Shown: positions 62,931 to 64,000 of the stretch, one piece after another
How the letters are laid out: each line of letters opens with the position of its first letter
How positions within the stretch are numbered: the first letter of the stretch is position 1
Source of the DNA: Pseudomonas siliginis
GTDB lineage: Bacteria; Pseudomonadota; Gammaproteobacteria; Pseudomonadales; Pseudomonadaceae
NCBI RefSeq assembly: GCF_019145195.1
Contig: NZ_JAHSTW010000012.1
Coordinates: 124,001 to 188,000, forward strand
Reading direction: 5' to 3'
DNA: 64,000 nt
Notes under the pieces: model-generated
The model's database searches: none
What the model saw: the letters and a program-made list of their open reading frames with translations, nothing else
Told to the model about the DNA's origin: nothing
Position numbers and translations under genes: made by a program

Positions 62931-64000
62931 TCAAACCTGTGCGATCCACTTGCGATGGGTATGGATCGACATCAAAACCCCAAACGCTGACAGCAGTGTC
63001 ACCAGCGAAGTTCCTCCGTAGCTAATGAACGGCAACGGCACCCCCACGACCGGCAACAGGCCACTGACCATACCGATGTTGACGAAAACGTAAACAAAAA
63101 AAGTCATGGTCAACGCGCCGGCGAGCAATTTGCCGAACAGCGTTTGCGCTTGAGCGGTGATCACCAGCCCGCGACCGATCAACAACAGATAGATCAGCAG
63201 CAGCGCGCAAATCCCCACCAGACCGAACTCTTCGCCAAGCACGGCAATGATGAAGTCGGTGTGGCTTTCCGGGAGAAAGTCCAGGTGTGACTGGGTGCCG
63301 AGCAGCCAGCCTTTGCCGAATACGCCACCGGAACCGATCGCGGCTTTGGACTGGATGATGTTCCAGCCGGTGCCGAGCGGATCGCTTTCCGGGTCGAGGA
63401 AAGTCAGGACACGCTGCTTCTGATAGTCGTGCATGACGAAGAACCACATCGCCACCGACACCGGCACCGCCGCCGCCAGCACGCTGAGAATCCAGCGCCA
63501 GCGCAGGCCGCCCATGAACAGGACGAAGGCGCCACCCGCGAGAATCAGCAACGAGGTACCGAGATCGGGCTGGCGCACGATCAGAATGAACGGCACGCCG
63601 ATCAGCATCAGGCTGATGCCGACGTGCTTGAGCTGCGGCGGCAAGGTGCGTTTGGACAGATACCAGGCGATGGTCGCCGGCATGAGGATTTTCATGAATT
63701 CCGAGGGCTGGAAGCGGATCACCCCGGGGATGTTGATCCAGCGCGTGGCGCCCATGGCGTTGTGGCCCATGATGTCGACGACGATCAGCAATATCACGCC
63801 GATCACGTAACCGAGCGGCACCCAGCGCGCCATGAAACGCGGTTCGAACTGGGCGATGACGATCATTGCCACCAGACCGATGCCGAAAGATGTGGCCTGC
63901 TTGCCGAGCAGATCCCAGCTCTTGCCGCTGGCCGAATACAGCACGAACAGGCTGCCGGCGGCGAGGATCAGCAACAGGATCAATAGCGGGCCATCGATAT
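62931..64000 (-). CDS. rodA: Rod-shape-determining peptidoglycan polymerase RodA (5' end outside window)
   Basis: 356 codons are present; the frame stays open to base 64000 (reading I-D-G-P-L-L), so about 10-25 N-terminal residues are missing. SEDS-family glycosyltransferase with ten membrane segments. Landmarks: LAAGSLFVLYSASG, GATRWINIPGVIRFQPSEFMKI, RQPDLGTSLLILAGGAFVLFMGG, QSHLDFLPESHTDFIIAVLGEEFG and PLPFISYGGTSLVTLLSAFGVLMSI. It polymerises glycan with a class B PBP in the elongasome. Confidence 0.96.
   Translation of the reverse strand, partial: IDGPLLILLLILAAGSLFVLYSASGKSWDLLGKQATSFGIGLVAMIVIAQFEPRFMARWVPLGYVIGVILLIVVDIMGHNAMGATRWINIPGVIRFQPSEFMKILMPATIAWYLSKRTLPPQLKHVGISLMLIGVPFILIVRQPDLGTSLLILAGGAFVLFMGGLRWRWILSVLAAAVPVSVAMWFFVMHDYQKQRVLTFLDPESDPLGTGWNIIQSKAAIGSGGVFGKGWLLGTQSHLDFLPESHTDFIIAVLGEEFGLVGICALLLIYLLLIGRGLVITAQAQTLFGKLLAGALTMTFFVYVFVNIGMVSGLLPVVGVPLPFISYGGTSLVTLLSAFGVLMSIHTHRKWIAQV

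Overview
The window reads as chromosomal DNA from the Pseudomonas fluorescens group. It is GC-rich with strong third-position GC bias. Its intergenic gaps carry fluorescent-pseudomonad REP repeats (core GTGGGAGCGAGCCTGCTCGC). The right-hand 32 kb follows, from memory, the P. aeruginosa gene order amn - acyl-CoA dehydrogenase - ladS - thiD - thiE - hemL - miaB - ybeZ - ybeY - corC - lnt - leuS - lptE - holA - lipA - lipB - dacC - rlpA - sltB - rodA. No rRNA, tRNA or CRISPR array was seen.

Layout. 1-2.7 kb: 5' end of a secreted protein gene, a purine permease and trmA. 2.9-8.7 kb: a quinate/shikimate-type catabolic cluster with a type II dehydroquinase, a catabolic-type shikimate dehydrogenase, a TetR regulator, a fused 3-dehydroshikimate dehydratase (QuiC1) and a divergent MFS transporter. 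Two near-identical operator-like sites lie in its two promoter regions. 8.8-24.7 kb: DMT exporters, a zinc metallopeptidase with a hydrolase, HAD, TesB, GNAT, an HDAC-like deacetylase, a flavoprotein, RhlE, an exonuclease, a NYN protein and several envelope proteins of unknown function. 24.7-31.6 kb: HrpB, a lipoprotein, a CDF transporter, a DUF6515-type protein, an Lrp regulator, DUF2788 and RluE. 31.7-37.5 kb: amn, acyl-CoA dehydrogenase and ladS. 37.8-48.7 kb: thiDE, hemL, miaB, the ybeZ-ybeY-corC-lnt operon and conserved small genes. 48.9-53.3 kb: leuS, lptE, holA. 53.3-54.6 kb: an IS110-family element inserted in a REP pair. 54.8-64 kb: arfA, an sltB3-type transglycosylase, an LD-carboxypeptidase, then the minus-strand envelope/lipoate cluster lipA-lipB-ybeD-dacC-rlpA-sltB1-rodA.

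The most notable system is the IS110-family element at 53347-54628. Its 270-nt leader folds by eye into a bridge RNA with two guide-bearing internal loops. One loop carries 8-nt and 6-nt matches to the two halves of the REP target the element occupies. The other carries 8-nt and 6-nt matches to the element's own ends. Joining right end to left end would create a TTGACC-17-TATGTT promoter that starts just before the RNA. The next gene, arfA, has an intrinsic terminator inside its reading frame, so its transcript should lack a stop codon, as expected of a ribosome-rescue backup controlled by tmRNA.

All calls were made by reading the sequence. Family assignments rest on recognised motifs and remembered gene order, not on searches.
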